Shown piece by piece: positions 18,138-26,224 of a stretch of 64,000 nucleotides of DNA. The stretch covers positions 310,001-374,000 of the forward strand of contig NZ_PJJP01000039.1 in the NCBI RefSeq assembly GCF_002929555.1, in the 5' to 3' direction. Position 1 is the stretch's first letter. The number at the start of each line of letters is the position of its first letter. A model generated the notes under the pieces. That model worked only from the letters and a program-made list of their open reading frames with translations. It had not been told where the DNA came from and searched no databases. This DNA comes from Cryobacterium sp. N22. Its GTDB lineage: Bacteria > Actinomycetota > Actinomycetes > Actinomycetales > Microbacteriaceae. The translations under genes and the position numbers were made by a program.

Positions 18138-18230
18138 CGTGACCTCCATCTGAGGCATCTCATGACCTCGACCCGAGGCCTGTCATGTCTGCGCAAGAGT
18201 CATGTCATGACCTCCCACAAGAGGCATCTC
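18138..18230 (+). repeat. Four tandem ~23-bp repeats directly upstream of the MFS gene
   Basis: Copies begin at 18138, 18161, 18184 and 18206. Copies 1, 2 and 4 share TGACCTC, then 5-6 variable bases, then GAGGC, i.e. a CCTC/GAGG dyad; copy 3 (CATGTCTGCGCAAGAGTC) is degenerate. The 22-24 base period keeps the copies on about the same helix face. The array ends 19 bases before the MFS start codon. This looks like an operator array or a repeated leader-RNA element. A small stem (GCCCCG/CGGGGC, 18121-18136) lies just before it. Confidence 0.7.
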
Positions 18231-18249
18231 TATTGTCAGAAAGTGACTC

Positions 18250-19824
18250 ATGTCAAACGCAATTAACGGAGCGGATCGCCCCGTGAAGAAGATCAAGAAG
18301 CCGCTGCTTCGACGACGGCTGAAGGTGTCCGACGTGAACGTCGTCGACCGCCCCATGCTTCGCAAGGCTCTCGGCGGCACCATCGTCGGAAACACCATGG
18401 AATGGTATGACGTGGGTGTCTTCGGCTACCTGATCACCACCATGGGCCCCGTCTTCCTCCCCGAGGCAGACCCCACCGTGCAGACGCTGTTCCTCCTCGG
18501 CACCTTCGCCGCCACGTTCATCGCCCGCCCGCTCGGTGGCGTGTTCTTCGGTTGGCTCGGCGACAAGCTCGGCCGCCAGAAGGTTCTCGCCATGACGCTG
18601 ATGCTCATGGCCGCCTCCACCTTCGTCGTCGGCATCCTGCCCGGCTACGCACAGCTGGGCATCTGGGCCGCGGTGCTTCTGGTGCTGACCAAGCTCGTAC
18701 AGGGCTTCTCCACCGGTGGTGAGTACGCCGGTGCCACCACCTTCGTCAGCGAACACGCCCCGGACAAGAACCGCGGCTTCCTCGCCAGCTTCCTCGACAT
18801 GGGCAGCTACCTCGGCTTCGCCATGGGTGCGGCTCTCGTGTCGATCCTGCAGGTGACGCTGGGCCAGGCCGCTATGGAGGAGTGGGGCTGGCGTCTGCCG
18901 TTCCTGCTCGCGGGCCCCCTCGGCCTGATCGCGATCTACTTCCGTATGAAGATCGAAGAGTCGCCGACCTTCCAGGCCAGCCTGGACGCCCAGGAGGCCG
19001 CACTGAAGGACCCGGCCTTCGTCGAGGACGACAGCATCCCCAAGGGACCGCTCGCCATCTTCAAGAACTACTGGCGCGGCATCCTGCTCGCGATGATCCT
19101 CGTCGCCGCCGCGAACACCGTCGGCTACGCGCTCACCTCGTACATGCCCACCTACCTCACCAGCACCATGGGGTACGACCCGCTGCACGGAACACTGCTG
19201 ACCATCCCGATCCTCGTGATCATGGCCTGCTGCATCCCGCTCACCGGCCGCCTCTCCGACAAGATCGGCCGCCGCCCGGTGCTCTGGATGGGCTCGGTCA
19301 GCGCCGTGGTCTTCTCCATCCCCGCGTTCCTGCTCATCGGCGCCGGCTCGGTCTGGACCACCCTCGCGGGTCTGGCCCTGATCGCGCTACCCGTGACGTT
19401 CTACGTCGCCAACCTCGCCTCCGCACTGCCGGCCCTGTTCCCCACGGCCAGCCGCTACGGAGCGATGGGAATCGCCTACAACTTCGCGGTTGCCATTTTC
19501 GGTGGAACGACACCGATCATCATCGACGCGCTCATCGTGGGTACCGGCAACGACATGATGCCGGCGTACTACCTGATGCTGACCTCGTTCATCGGCGGAA
19601 TCAGCATCTTCTGGCTCAAGGAATCCGCCAACCGCCCGCTGCCCGGCTCCATGCCGAGCGTGCAGTCGGTCGAAGAGGCACATGAGCTCGTCGCCGGTCA
19701 GTTCGAGAACCCGCTGCTCGACCACGACGAGATGCCGTTCGACGCCACGTTCGAGCCGCCGACCTCGTCGATGGACCTCTCGTCGCTCAAGACCGAACCC
19801 GACGCAGAGCCGGCCAAGGTCTAG
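18250..19824 (+). CDS. MFS transporter, metabolite:H+ symporter (MHS, ProP/ShiA-like)
   Basis: 524 aa, 12 predicted transmembrane helices. IVGNTMEWYDVGVFGYL at helix 1 and RPLGGVFFGWLGDKLGRQKV between helices 2 and 3 are the MHS subfamily signature. GEYAGATTFVSEHAPDKNRG is in helix 4/5, and LSDKIGRRPVLW repeats the loop in the second half. Relatives carry proline/betaine, shikimate, citrate or dicarboxylates with protons; the substrate here is open. The ~40-residue N-terminal extension is basic (KKIKKPLLRRRLK). Monocistronic: a strong hairpin follows, and a repeat array precedes the start. Confidence 0.9.
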   Translation: MSNAINGADRPVKKIKKPLLRRRLKVSDVNVVDRPMLRKALGGTIVGNTMEWYDVGVFGYLITTMGPVFLPEADPTVQTLFLLGTFAATFIARPLGGVFFGWLGDKLGRQKVLAMTLMLMAASTFVVGILPGYAQLGIWAAVLLVLTKLVQGFSTGGEYAGATTFVSEHAPDKNRGFLASFLDMGSYLGFAMGAALVSILQVTLGQAAMEEWGWRLPFLLAGPLGLIAIYFRMKIEESPTFQASLDAQEAALKDPAFVEDDSIPKGPLAIFKNYWRGILLAMILVAAANTVGYALTSYMPTYLTSTMGYDPLHGTLLTIPILVIMACCIPLTGRLSDKIGRRPVLWMGSVSAVVFSIPAFLLIGAGSVWTTLAGLALIALPVTFYVANLASALPALFPTASRYGAMGIAYNFAVAIFGGTTPIIIDALIVGTGNDMMPAYYLMLTSFIGGISIFWLKESANRPLPGSMPSVQSVEEAHELVAGQFENPLLDHDEMPFDATFEPPTSSMDLSSLKTEPDAEPAKV

Positions 19825-19855
19825 CTCCACCTCGCACCGCCCCCTCATCTGAGGT

Positions 19856-19921
19856 AACTGTGGCCGGTGCGGACAATTGTTACCCGCACACCGGGCGCAA
19901 TTGTCCGCACCGGCCACAGTT
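19856..19921. repeat. Long intergenic hairpin, family B copy 1
   Basis: Perfect 24-bp arms (left begins AACTGTGGCCGGTGCGGACA) enclose an 18-base loop containing ACCCGCACACCGGG. It lies between the MFS stop and the zinc-ribbon SDR gene. Similar hairpins with the same loop occur at 51662 and 58504. It could terminate or stabilise MFS transcripts. Confidence 0.85.
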
Positions 19922-19973
19922 GTCTGCAGGCCCGGCAGTATGACTGGCGGATGCGCCGTCGTAGAATTCTCTG

Positions 19974-21527
19974 ATGACCACCGAGCAACACCCGCAGAGC
20001 GCGCCCGCAGACGCAGCATCCCCCGAAGCCATCGACCACGCCGCCGCCGGCCAGGCCGAATCGTCCGCCGCCGCATCCGCGATCGACCCCCACGACCTCG
20101 AGGTGGCCCTGCGCGTGCTCGCCTCCCTCGCCACGATCGACCCTGACGACCCCGACTTCGTCACCGTGCGCCAGGCCACTGCCAAGATGTTCAAGTCGGT
20201 GAAGACCGTGCGCCGCCACGAGAAGCGCCAGTTGATCGCCGACGCCGACCGTGAGGTCATCGCGGCCACCGCCACCGGCGCCCCCACCCGCATCGACGAC
20301 GAGACCATCGGCGCCCAGCTGCGTCTGGGCACCGACCGGCCCTCCGCCGGGGAACTGCTCGTGCCGCGCGCCTGCTACATCTGCAAGCAGAAGTACACCC
20401 TCGTCGACGCGTTCTACCACCAGCTCTGCCCGAGCTGCGCGGCGATGAGCCACACCAAGCGCGACGCCCGGACCGATCTCACCGGCAAGCGCGCCCTGCT
20501 CACCGGCGGCCGCGCCAAGATCGGCATGTACATCGCCCTACGGCTGCTGCGCGACGGCGCCCACACCACCATCACCACCCGTTTCCCCCGCGACGCGGTG
20601 CGCCGGTTCAGCGCCATGCCCGACTCGAAGGACTGGCTGCACCGCCTCCGCGTGGTGGGCATCGACCTGCGCGACCCGGCCCAGGTGATCGGCCTGGCCG
20701 ACTCCGTGGCCGCGCAGGGCCCGCTGGACATCCTGATCAACAACGCCGCCCAGACCGTGCGCCGCTCCCCCGGCTCGTACTCCCCGCTGGTGGAGGCCGA
20801 GTCGTCGCCGCTGCCGGAGGGCGAGCTGCCCGAGATCGTCTCGTTCGGGCACACCAACGACGCACACCCCACCGCGCTGGCCGCCTCCGTGGCCAGCCAC
20901 CCGATCCTCGCCGCCGCCGCCACCGGCGCCGCCCTCACCGCCGACGACCTCACCGCGCTGGCCCTGGCGCCCGGGTCCTCCTCGCTGGCCCGGCTGGCCG
21001 CGGGCACCGCCATCGACGCCGGCGGCCTGGTGCCCGATCTGCACGAGGCGAACAGCTGGACGGCCAACGTCGAAGACGTCGACCCTCTCGAAATGCTCGA
21101 GGTGCAGTTGTGCAACACCACCGCGCCGTTCCTGCTGGTGAGCCGTCTGCGGGCCTCGATGGCCGCATCCGACGCCCGGCGCACCTACATCGTGAACGTG
21201 TCGGCGATGGAGGGTGTCTTCGGCCGCGGCTACAAGGGGCCAGGGCACCCGCACACCAACATGGCCAAGGCCGCGCTGAACATGCTCACCCGCACCAGTG
21301 CCAAGGAGATGCTCTCCGACGGCATCCTGATGACCAGCGTCGACACCGGCTGGATCACCGACGAGCGTCCGCACCCCACCAAGATCCGGCTGGCCGAGGA
21401 GGGCTTCCACGCCCCGCTCGACCTGGTCGACGGCGCCGCCCGCGTCTACGACCCCATCGTGCGCGGCGAGGCCGGCGAAGACATCCACGGCGTCTTCCTC
21501 AAGGACTACCGCCCCGGCACCTGGTAA
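19974..21527 (+). CDS. Zinc-ribbon-SDR fusion protein, probably non-canonical oxidoreductase
   Basis: 517 aa. Residues 1-40 are Ala-rich; about 40-130 is a helical region with MFKSVKTVRRHEKRQ. A four-Cys zinc ribbon follows (CYIC at 134-137, CPSC at 152-155). Then comes an SDR domain: cofactor motif TGGRAKIGMYIA at about 177, and LINNAAQTV (NNAG motif). The catalytic Ser is in NVSAMEGVFG, but the Tyr of YxxxK is a Thr (HTNMAKAALNMLT). A large insertion follows NNAA. It may bind NAD(P) without standard SDR chemistry, or use another acid. Function unknown. Flanked by family B and family A hairpins. Confidence 0.75.
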   Translation: MTTEQHPQSAPADAASPEAIDHAAAGQAESSAAASAIDPHDLEVALRVLASLATIDPDDPDFVTVRQATAKMFKSVKTVRRHEKRQLIADADREVIAATATGAPTRIDDETIGAQLRLGTDRPSAGELLVPRACYICKQKYTLVDAFYHQLCPSCAAMSHTKRDARTDLTGKRALLTGGRAKIGMYIALRLLRDGAHTTITTRFPRDAVRRFSAMPDSKDWLHRLRVVGIDLRDPAQVIGLADSVAAQGPLDILINNAAQTVRRSPGSYSPLVEAESSPLPEGELPEIVSFGHTNDAHPTALAASVASHPILAAAATGAALTADDLTALALAPGSSSLARLAAGTAIDAGGLVPDLHEANSWTANVEDVDPLEMLEVQLCNTTAPFLLVSRLRASMAASDARRTYIVNVSAMEGVFGRGYKGPGHPHTNMAKAALNMLTRTSAKEMLSDGILMTSVDTGWITDERPHPTKIRLAEEGFHAPLDLVDGAARVYDPIVRGEAGEDIHGVFLKDYRPGTW

Positions 21528-21533
21528 CCCCGC

Positions 21534-21607
21534 CCCCTCCCGCGAACTGTGAGATGAGCCCCAAAAATCTCGGATTCCTGGGGCTTTTCTCACGGTTCGC
21601 GGAGGGA
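21534..21607. repeat. Long intergenic hairpin, family A copy 1
   Basis: Arms CGCGAACTGTGAGATGAGCC... (21541-21563) and their near complement (21579-21601) are extended by CCCTCC/GGAGGG outside. The loop is AT-rich (AAAATCTCGGATTCC). It sits between the SDR stop and the exonuclease start. A second copy is at 29894-29966. Confidence 0.85.
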
Positions 21608-21666
21608 TTGGCGGCACTCCCACGCACCTGCCGGGCAGTGTCGGTGGGCGCCGATAGGGTCGGAGC

Positions 21667-22452
21667 GTGCAGACATCTACCGCGAAAACCGCCATTGCCG
21701 ATATCCCCTCGCTGTGTGTGTTCGACCTGGAGACCACGGGTGTGAACACCGACGAGGACCGCATCGTCACGTGCTTCATCGGCCGCGTCATGCGCGACGG
21801 AACGGTGAACGGCTCGTACAGCTGGCTGCTCAACCCCGGCATCCCCATCCCGGAGGGAGCCTCCGCCATCCACGGCATCACCGACGAGGTCGCCCAGCGT
21901 GACGGGGTCGACCCGGCCACCGCCATCGCCGAGATGCTCACGGTGTTGCGCCGCAGCATCGAGGGCGGCCGCCCGATCGTGGCCTACAACGCCAGCTTCG
22001 ACCTGTCGATGCTCAACGCTGAGGCCCGCCGCTACGGCCTGGCGCCGATCGAAGACTTCGGCCCGGTTCTCGACCCCTACGTGATCGACAAGGCCATCGA
22101 CCGCTACCGCAAGGGCAAGCGCACCCTGGTGGCCACCGCCGAGTACTACGGCGTGCTGCTCGAGGGCGCCCACGACGCCGAAGCGGATGCCGTGGCCACC
22201 GGCCGGGTGGCCTGGGCGCTGCTGGCCAAGACCGATGAGACCGACCTGCATGGCCTCCACGACCGCCAGGTCGGCTGGGCGCTGGAGCAGGCCCAGAGCT
22301 TCCAGACGTACCTGCGCAAGTCCAAGGGCGACGACCTGATCGTCATCGACGGCGCCTGGCCGATCCGGGCCGGTGCAGACCGTGCCGCGGCCGTGCCCGT
22401 GCTGGTCGCCCCCGTGCTGGTTGCCCCCGTGCTGACGACACCGCCGGTGTAG
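21667..22452 (+). CDS. DEDDh 3'-5' exonuclease domain protein (DnaQ/epsilon-like)
   Basis: 261 aa, GTG start. All exonuclease motifs are present: VFDLETTGVNT (Exo I, Asp and Glu), AYNASFDLSML (Exo II Asp) and EGAHDAEADAVAT (Exo III, His and Asp). IHGITDEVAQR is typical of DnaQ-like stand-alone exonucleases. It would remove nucleotides from 3' ends of DNA or RNA; the substrate is not predictable. The last ~20 residues are a short repeat of VLVAP units before the stop. Its stop lies 7 bases from the convergent DUF2332 gene. Confidence 0.88.
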   Translation: MQTSTAKTAIADIPSLCVFDLETTGVNTDEDRIVTCFIGRVMRDGTVNGSYSWLLNPGIPIPEGASAIHGITDEVAQRDGVDPATAIAEMLTVLRRSIEGGRPIVAYNASFDLSMLNAEARRYGLAPIEDFGPVLDPYVIDKAIDRYRKGKRTLVATAEYYGVLLEGAHDAEADAVATGRVAWALLAKTDETDLHGLHDRQVGWALEQAQSFQTYLRKSKGDDLIVIDGAWPIRAGADRAAAVPVLVAPVLVAPVLTTPPV

Positions 22453-22459
22453 CCGGCGC

Positions 22460-23464
22460 TCAGTCGAGCCAGTGCACGGCCCGGCCGTGCGGCTGAGCGA
22501 GTGCGAGGGCGCGGCCGTCCAGCGACAGCACAAAATCGGCCGTGCCGGATGCCGCGGGCAGGGTCGACGGCAACGTCCCGGCCACTCCGGGCACCACCGT
22601 GCGCCCCTCATTGGCCAGCCAGCGCACACCACGCTCGGTCTTCAGACGGGCCATGGTCGCCGCGAACCGGTCCCGGCCGGCCTCGTCGAGATAGGCCAAC
22701 ACCGCCGTGTGGAACACCACGACGGTGGCCTCCGCGGGGGCCTCGGCCACGAGGGACTCGACCAGGTCGTTGAGGTCGCCGCGCACCAACCGGGGCGGGG
22801 TCGCGCGGGCGACCTGCACGGCCGCTCGCAGCCGGGCCCGCCGGTCCTCGTGCTCGGGCCAGATCAGAGCCTCCAGCCAGGCCACGTCAGCAGGGTCGGT
22901 CACATCGAGCGGGTTCAGGTCGATGCCGGCCCGCCATGCCACCCAGGGCAGCCGGCTCGGCACGGGAACGGCACCGGTGACCGCACACTCCAGCAGCACC
23001 GGGCTGGGGCCGTCGGCCGGGTCGAGCCGCCCGGCCGGGCCCCACCGGTAGCTGTACCGGTCGGGCAGTAGGCACAGGCCTGCCGAGGCTCCCACTTCGA
23101 TCAGGGCCAGCGGTCCCGGCAGGCTGCCCAGCGCCGGCAGCAGCACCGCGCATCGGCCCGGCTCGTTGGTCTGGGTCGCGTGGGTGCGGCAGGTCTGCTC
23201 CACCTCCGCCCAGTGCGCCGCCAGCCAGGCGCGGAAACCCGGGTACCCGCCCGCCTCGGCGCCGTGGAACCTGGCGGCACTGAACACCAGGTTGGGTTGC
23301 CGCTTGGCCGCCGGCAGCCGGTCGATCAATCCGATCGTCGCGGGGTCCTCGGCTACCCCGGCCGCCCAGGCCTCGTAGCACGCACTCAGCCCCCGGGCCT
23401 CGACCTCCGCGAAGGCCCGGTAGCGCAGTGCGGTATCGGCCGCGGCATCCGTGCTGGTTCTCAT
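22460..23464 (-). CDS. DUF2332 family protein
   Basis: 334 aa. It matches the actinobacterial DUF2332 pattern: SACYEAWAAGVAEDP, IDRLPAAKRQPNLVFSAARF, LIEVGASAGLCLLPDRYSY (a glycine motif like a methyltransferase SAM site), GIDLNPLDVTDPADVAWLEA, LVRGDLNDL and VVFHTAVLAYL. The fold is probably methyltransferase-like, but no activity is established that I can name. It diverges from pepN with a 104-base gap. Confidence 0.85.
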   Translation of the reverse strand: MRTSTDAAADTALRYRAFAEVEARGLSACYEAWAAGVAEDPATIGLIDRLPAAKRQPNLVFSAARFHGAEAGGYPGFRAWLAAHWAEVEQTCRTHATQTNEPGRCAVLLPALGSLPGPLALIEVGASAGLCLLPDRYSYRWGPAGRLDPADGPSPVLLECAVTGAVPVPSRLPWVAWRAGIDLNPLDVTDPADVAWLEALIWPEHEDRRARLRAAVQVARATPPRLVRGDLNDLVESLVAEAPAEATVVVFHTAVLAYLDEAGRDRFAATMARLKTERGVRWLANEGRTVVPGVAGTLPSTLPAASGTADFVLSLDGRALALAQPHGRAVHWLD

Positions 23465-23568
23465 GCCGGCAGCATAATCAGGCGCGCCATCGCCGTCACC
23501 GTGGCTAGGCTTGTCCTCTATGCGAAAAGCGCCAGAAGCGCCGCGCGAAACGAAGATGGAGAAAACCG

Positions 23569-26112
23569 TTGCCCGGAGAAAACCTCACCAGGATCGAAGC
23601 CCAGGAGCGCAAGGCGCTCGTCAGTGTGACCAGTTACGACGTCACCCTTGACCTGACGACGGGTCCCACGACCTTCGCCAGCACCACCACCGTCGCCTTC
23701 AGCGCCGTGGCCGGTAGCTCGACCTTCATCGACGCGATCACCCAGAGCGTGCACAGCATCACCCTCAACGGTTCCCCGCTCGACCCGGCCGTCGTCAGCG
23801 ACGGCATCCGCATTCAGCTTGACGGCCTCGCGGCCGAGAACGTGCTCACCGTCGTCGCCGATGCCGCGTACACGAACACCGGCGAGGGCCTGCACCGTTT
23901 CGTCGACCCCGTCGACAACGAGGTCTACCTCTACAGCCAGTTCGAGGTGCCCGACTCCCGCCGCGTCTTCGCCGTGTTCGAGCAGCCCGACCTCAAGGCC
24001 GTCTTCAACTTCACCGTCACCGCGCCCGGCGCCTGGGAGGTCATCTCCAACTCGGCCACGCCAGAGCCCACGGATGCCGGCAACGGCAACAAGACCTGGG
24101 CCTTTCCGCCCACCCACACCATCTCCAGCTACATCACCGCCCTCGTGGCCGGCCCGTACGCCGTGGTGCGCAGCGAGCTCACCTCCAGCGACGGTCGCGT
24201 CATCCCGCTGGGCCTGTTCAGCCGCAAGAGCCTGTTCGAATACCTGGATGCCGACTACATCTTCGAGAAGACCCGCCAGGGATTCGCGTACTTCGAGGAG
24301 AAGTTCGACTTCCCGTACCCGTTCGACAAGTACGACCAGATGTTCGTGCCGGAGTTCAACGCCGGCGCCATGGAGAACGCCGGCGCGGTCACCTTCACCG
24401 AGACCTACGTCTTCCGCTCCAAGGTCACCGACGCGATCAAGGAACGCCGCGTCGTCACGATCCTGCACGAGCTGGCGCACATGTGGTTCGGCGACCTGGT
24501 CACCATGAAGTGGTGGAACGACCTGTGGCTGAACGAGTCGTTCGCCGAGTGGGCGTCGACCATCGCCACCGCAGAGGCCACCGAGTGGACCGAAGCGTGG
24601 ACCACTTTCGCGGCGATGGAGAAGAGCTGGGCGTACCGCCAGGACCAGCTGCCCTCCACCCACCCCGTTGTGGCCACGATCACCGACCTCGAAGACGTGC
24701 AGGTGAACTTCGACGGCATCACCTACGCCAAGGGCGGCTCGGTACTCAAGCAGCTCGTGGCCTGGGTGGGCATCGACGCGTTCTTCACCGGCGTCGCCTC
24801 CTACTTCAAGAAGCACGCCTGGGGCAACACCGAACTCTCCGACCTGCTCGTCGAGCTCGAGGCCTCCTCCGGCCGTGACCTCTCCGGCTGGGCGGCCCTG
24901 TGGCTCGAGACCGCCGGCGTCAACACGCTGCGCCCGCAGATCGAGACCGACGAGGCCGGTGTCATCACCGCGTTCGCGGTGCTGCAGACCGCCACGGACG
25001 ACTACCCCACCATCCGCCCGCACCGCCTCGCGATCGGGTTCTACGACCTGGTCGACGACGCCCTGGTGCGCACCCACCGCGTCGAGCTCGACGTCGACGG
25101 CGCCCAGACGGATGTTCCGGAGCTCGTCGGCCGAGCACGCGCCGACCTGATCCTGCTCAACGACGACGACCTGGCCTACGCCAAGGTGCGCCTCGACCCC
25201 GCATCGCACGCCGTGGCGCTCGAGCACCTCGCCGCGATCGAGAGCCCGCTGGCCCGTTCGCTGGTCTGGGGTTCCGTCTGGGACGCCACCCGCGACGCCG
25301 AGACCTCGCCGCGCGACTTCGTGAAGCTGGTGCTCGGCAACATCGCCACCGAAACCGAGTCCACGACGCTGCGCACAGTGCTCGGCCAGGTGTCGCTCGC
25401 CGCGCAGTACTACGTCGCGCCCGAGCACCGCGATGCCACCGTCACCGCTGTCGGCGACGCACTCTGGGCCCTGGCCCAGGGTGCTGAGGCCGGCAGCGAC
25501 GCCCAGTTCCAGTTCGTGAAGTTCTTCGCCTCCGTGGCCGAGACGCCGGCCCAGCTGGCCGCCGTCGCGGGCCTGCGCACCGGAGCGTTCGCGCTGCCGG
25601 GCCTGGACATCGACACCGACCTCAGCTGGGAGCTGCTCGCCGCGCTCGTCGCCGGCGGCGAAGCGGGCGAGGCGGAGATCGCATCCGCCCTGGCCGCGGA
25701 CAACACCGCCACCGGCGCCCAGTCGGCCGCGAACGCGCGCGCCGCCATCCCCACGATCGAGGGCAAGCAGGCCGCCTGGTCCTCGCTCATCGACGTGGAC
25801 ACCGCACCGAACACCATCGTGCGGGTCACCGCCGCCGGGTTCCTGCGCGCGCACGACACGAGCCTGCTCGAGCCGTTCGTGGGCCAGTACTTCGACGTGC
25901 TGCAGAAGGTCTGGGCCGAGCGCAGCTACTCCATCGCGGAGAAGCTCATCGTGGGCCTCTACCCGTCGCCGCTGTCGAACCAGGCCCTGGTCGACGCGAC
26001 CCGTGCCTGGCTGGACGCCAACCCGGAGCCCGCGGCGCTTCGCCGTCTCGTGGTGGAGAACCTCGCCGGTGTGGAGCGCAGCCTGCGCGTGCAAGCCCGC
26101 GACAGCGAGTAG
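23569..26112 (+). CDS. pepN: Aminopeptidase N (M1 family)
   Basis: 847 aa. Zinc aminopeptidase that removes N-terminal residues from peptides. The exopeptidase motif GAMENAGAVTF is near residue 265. The zinc site is HELAHMWFGDLVT (His about 301, 305) plus the Glu in LWLNESFAEW. It starts with TTG at 23569, preceded by GGAG at seven bases; no better start exists in frame. It matches the actinobacterial PepN group (PGENLTRIEA N-terminus, no signal peptide, cytoplasmic). A hairpin follows, then mscS. Confidence 0.95.
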   Translation: MPGENLTRIEAQERKALVSVTSYDVTLDLTTGPTTFASTTTVAFSAVAGSSTFIDAITQSVHSITLNGSPLDPAVVSDGIRIQLDGLAAENVLTVVADAAYTNTGEGLHRFVDPVDNEVYLYSQFEVPDSRRVFAVFEQPDLKAVFNFTVTAPGAWEVISNSATPEPTDAGNGNKTWAFPPTHTISSYITALVAGPYAVVRSELTSSDGRVIPLGLFSRKSLFEYLDADYIFEKTRQGFAYFEEKFDFPYPFDKYDQMFVPEFNAGAMENAGAVTFTETYVFRSKVTDAIKERRVVTILHELAHMWFGDLVTMKWWNDLWLNESFAEWASTIATAEATEWTEAWTTFAAMEKSWAYRQDQLPSTHPVVATITDLEDVQVNFDGITYAKGGSVLKQLVAWVGIDAFFTGVASYFKKHAWGNTELSDLLVELEASSGRDLSGWAALWLETAGVNTLRPQIETDEAGVITAFAVLQTATDDYPTIRPHRLAIGFYDLVDDALVRTHRVELDVDGAQTDVPELVGRARADLILLNDDDLAYAKVRLDPASHAVALEHLAAIESPLARSLVWGSVWDATRDAETSPRDFVKLVLGNIATETESTTLRTVLGQVSLAAQYYVAPEHRDATVTAVGDALWALAQGAEAGSDAQFQFVKFFASVAETPAQLAAVAGLRTGAFALPGLDIDTDLSWELLAALVAGGEAGEAEIASALAADNTATGAQSAANARAAIPTIEGKQAAWSSLIDVDTAPNTIVRVTAAGFLRAHDTSLLEPFVGQYFDVLQKVWAERSYSIAEKLIVGLYPSPLSNQALVDATRAWLDANPEPAALRRLVVENLAGVERSLRVQARDSE

Positions 26113-26129
26113 AGAACTCGCGTCGTTCC

Positions 26130-26171
26130 GATGGCGCCGCATCGTTCCTCCAGGAACGGTACGGCGCCATC
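26130..26171 (+). terminator. Hairpin between pepN and mscS
   Basis: GATGGCGCCG pairs with CGGCGCCATC, and inside it CGTTCCT pairs with AGGAACG, giving a 17-bp interrupted stem. No strong U-tract. Probable pepN terminator. Confidence 0.6.
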
Positions 26172-26224
26172 GTCGTCGCGCCTTCAGGAAGGCCAGAGAA
26201 AGCTCTCGGTAGACTGGGCGGGCT

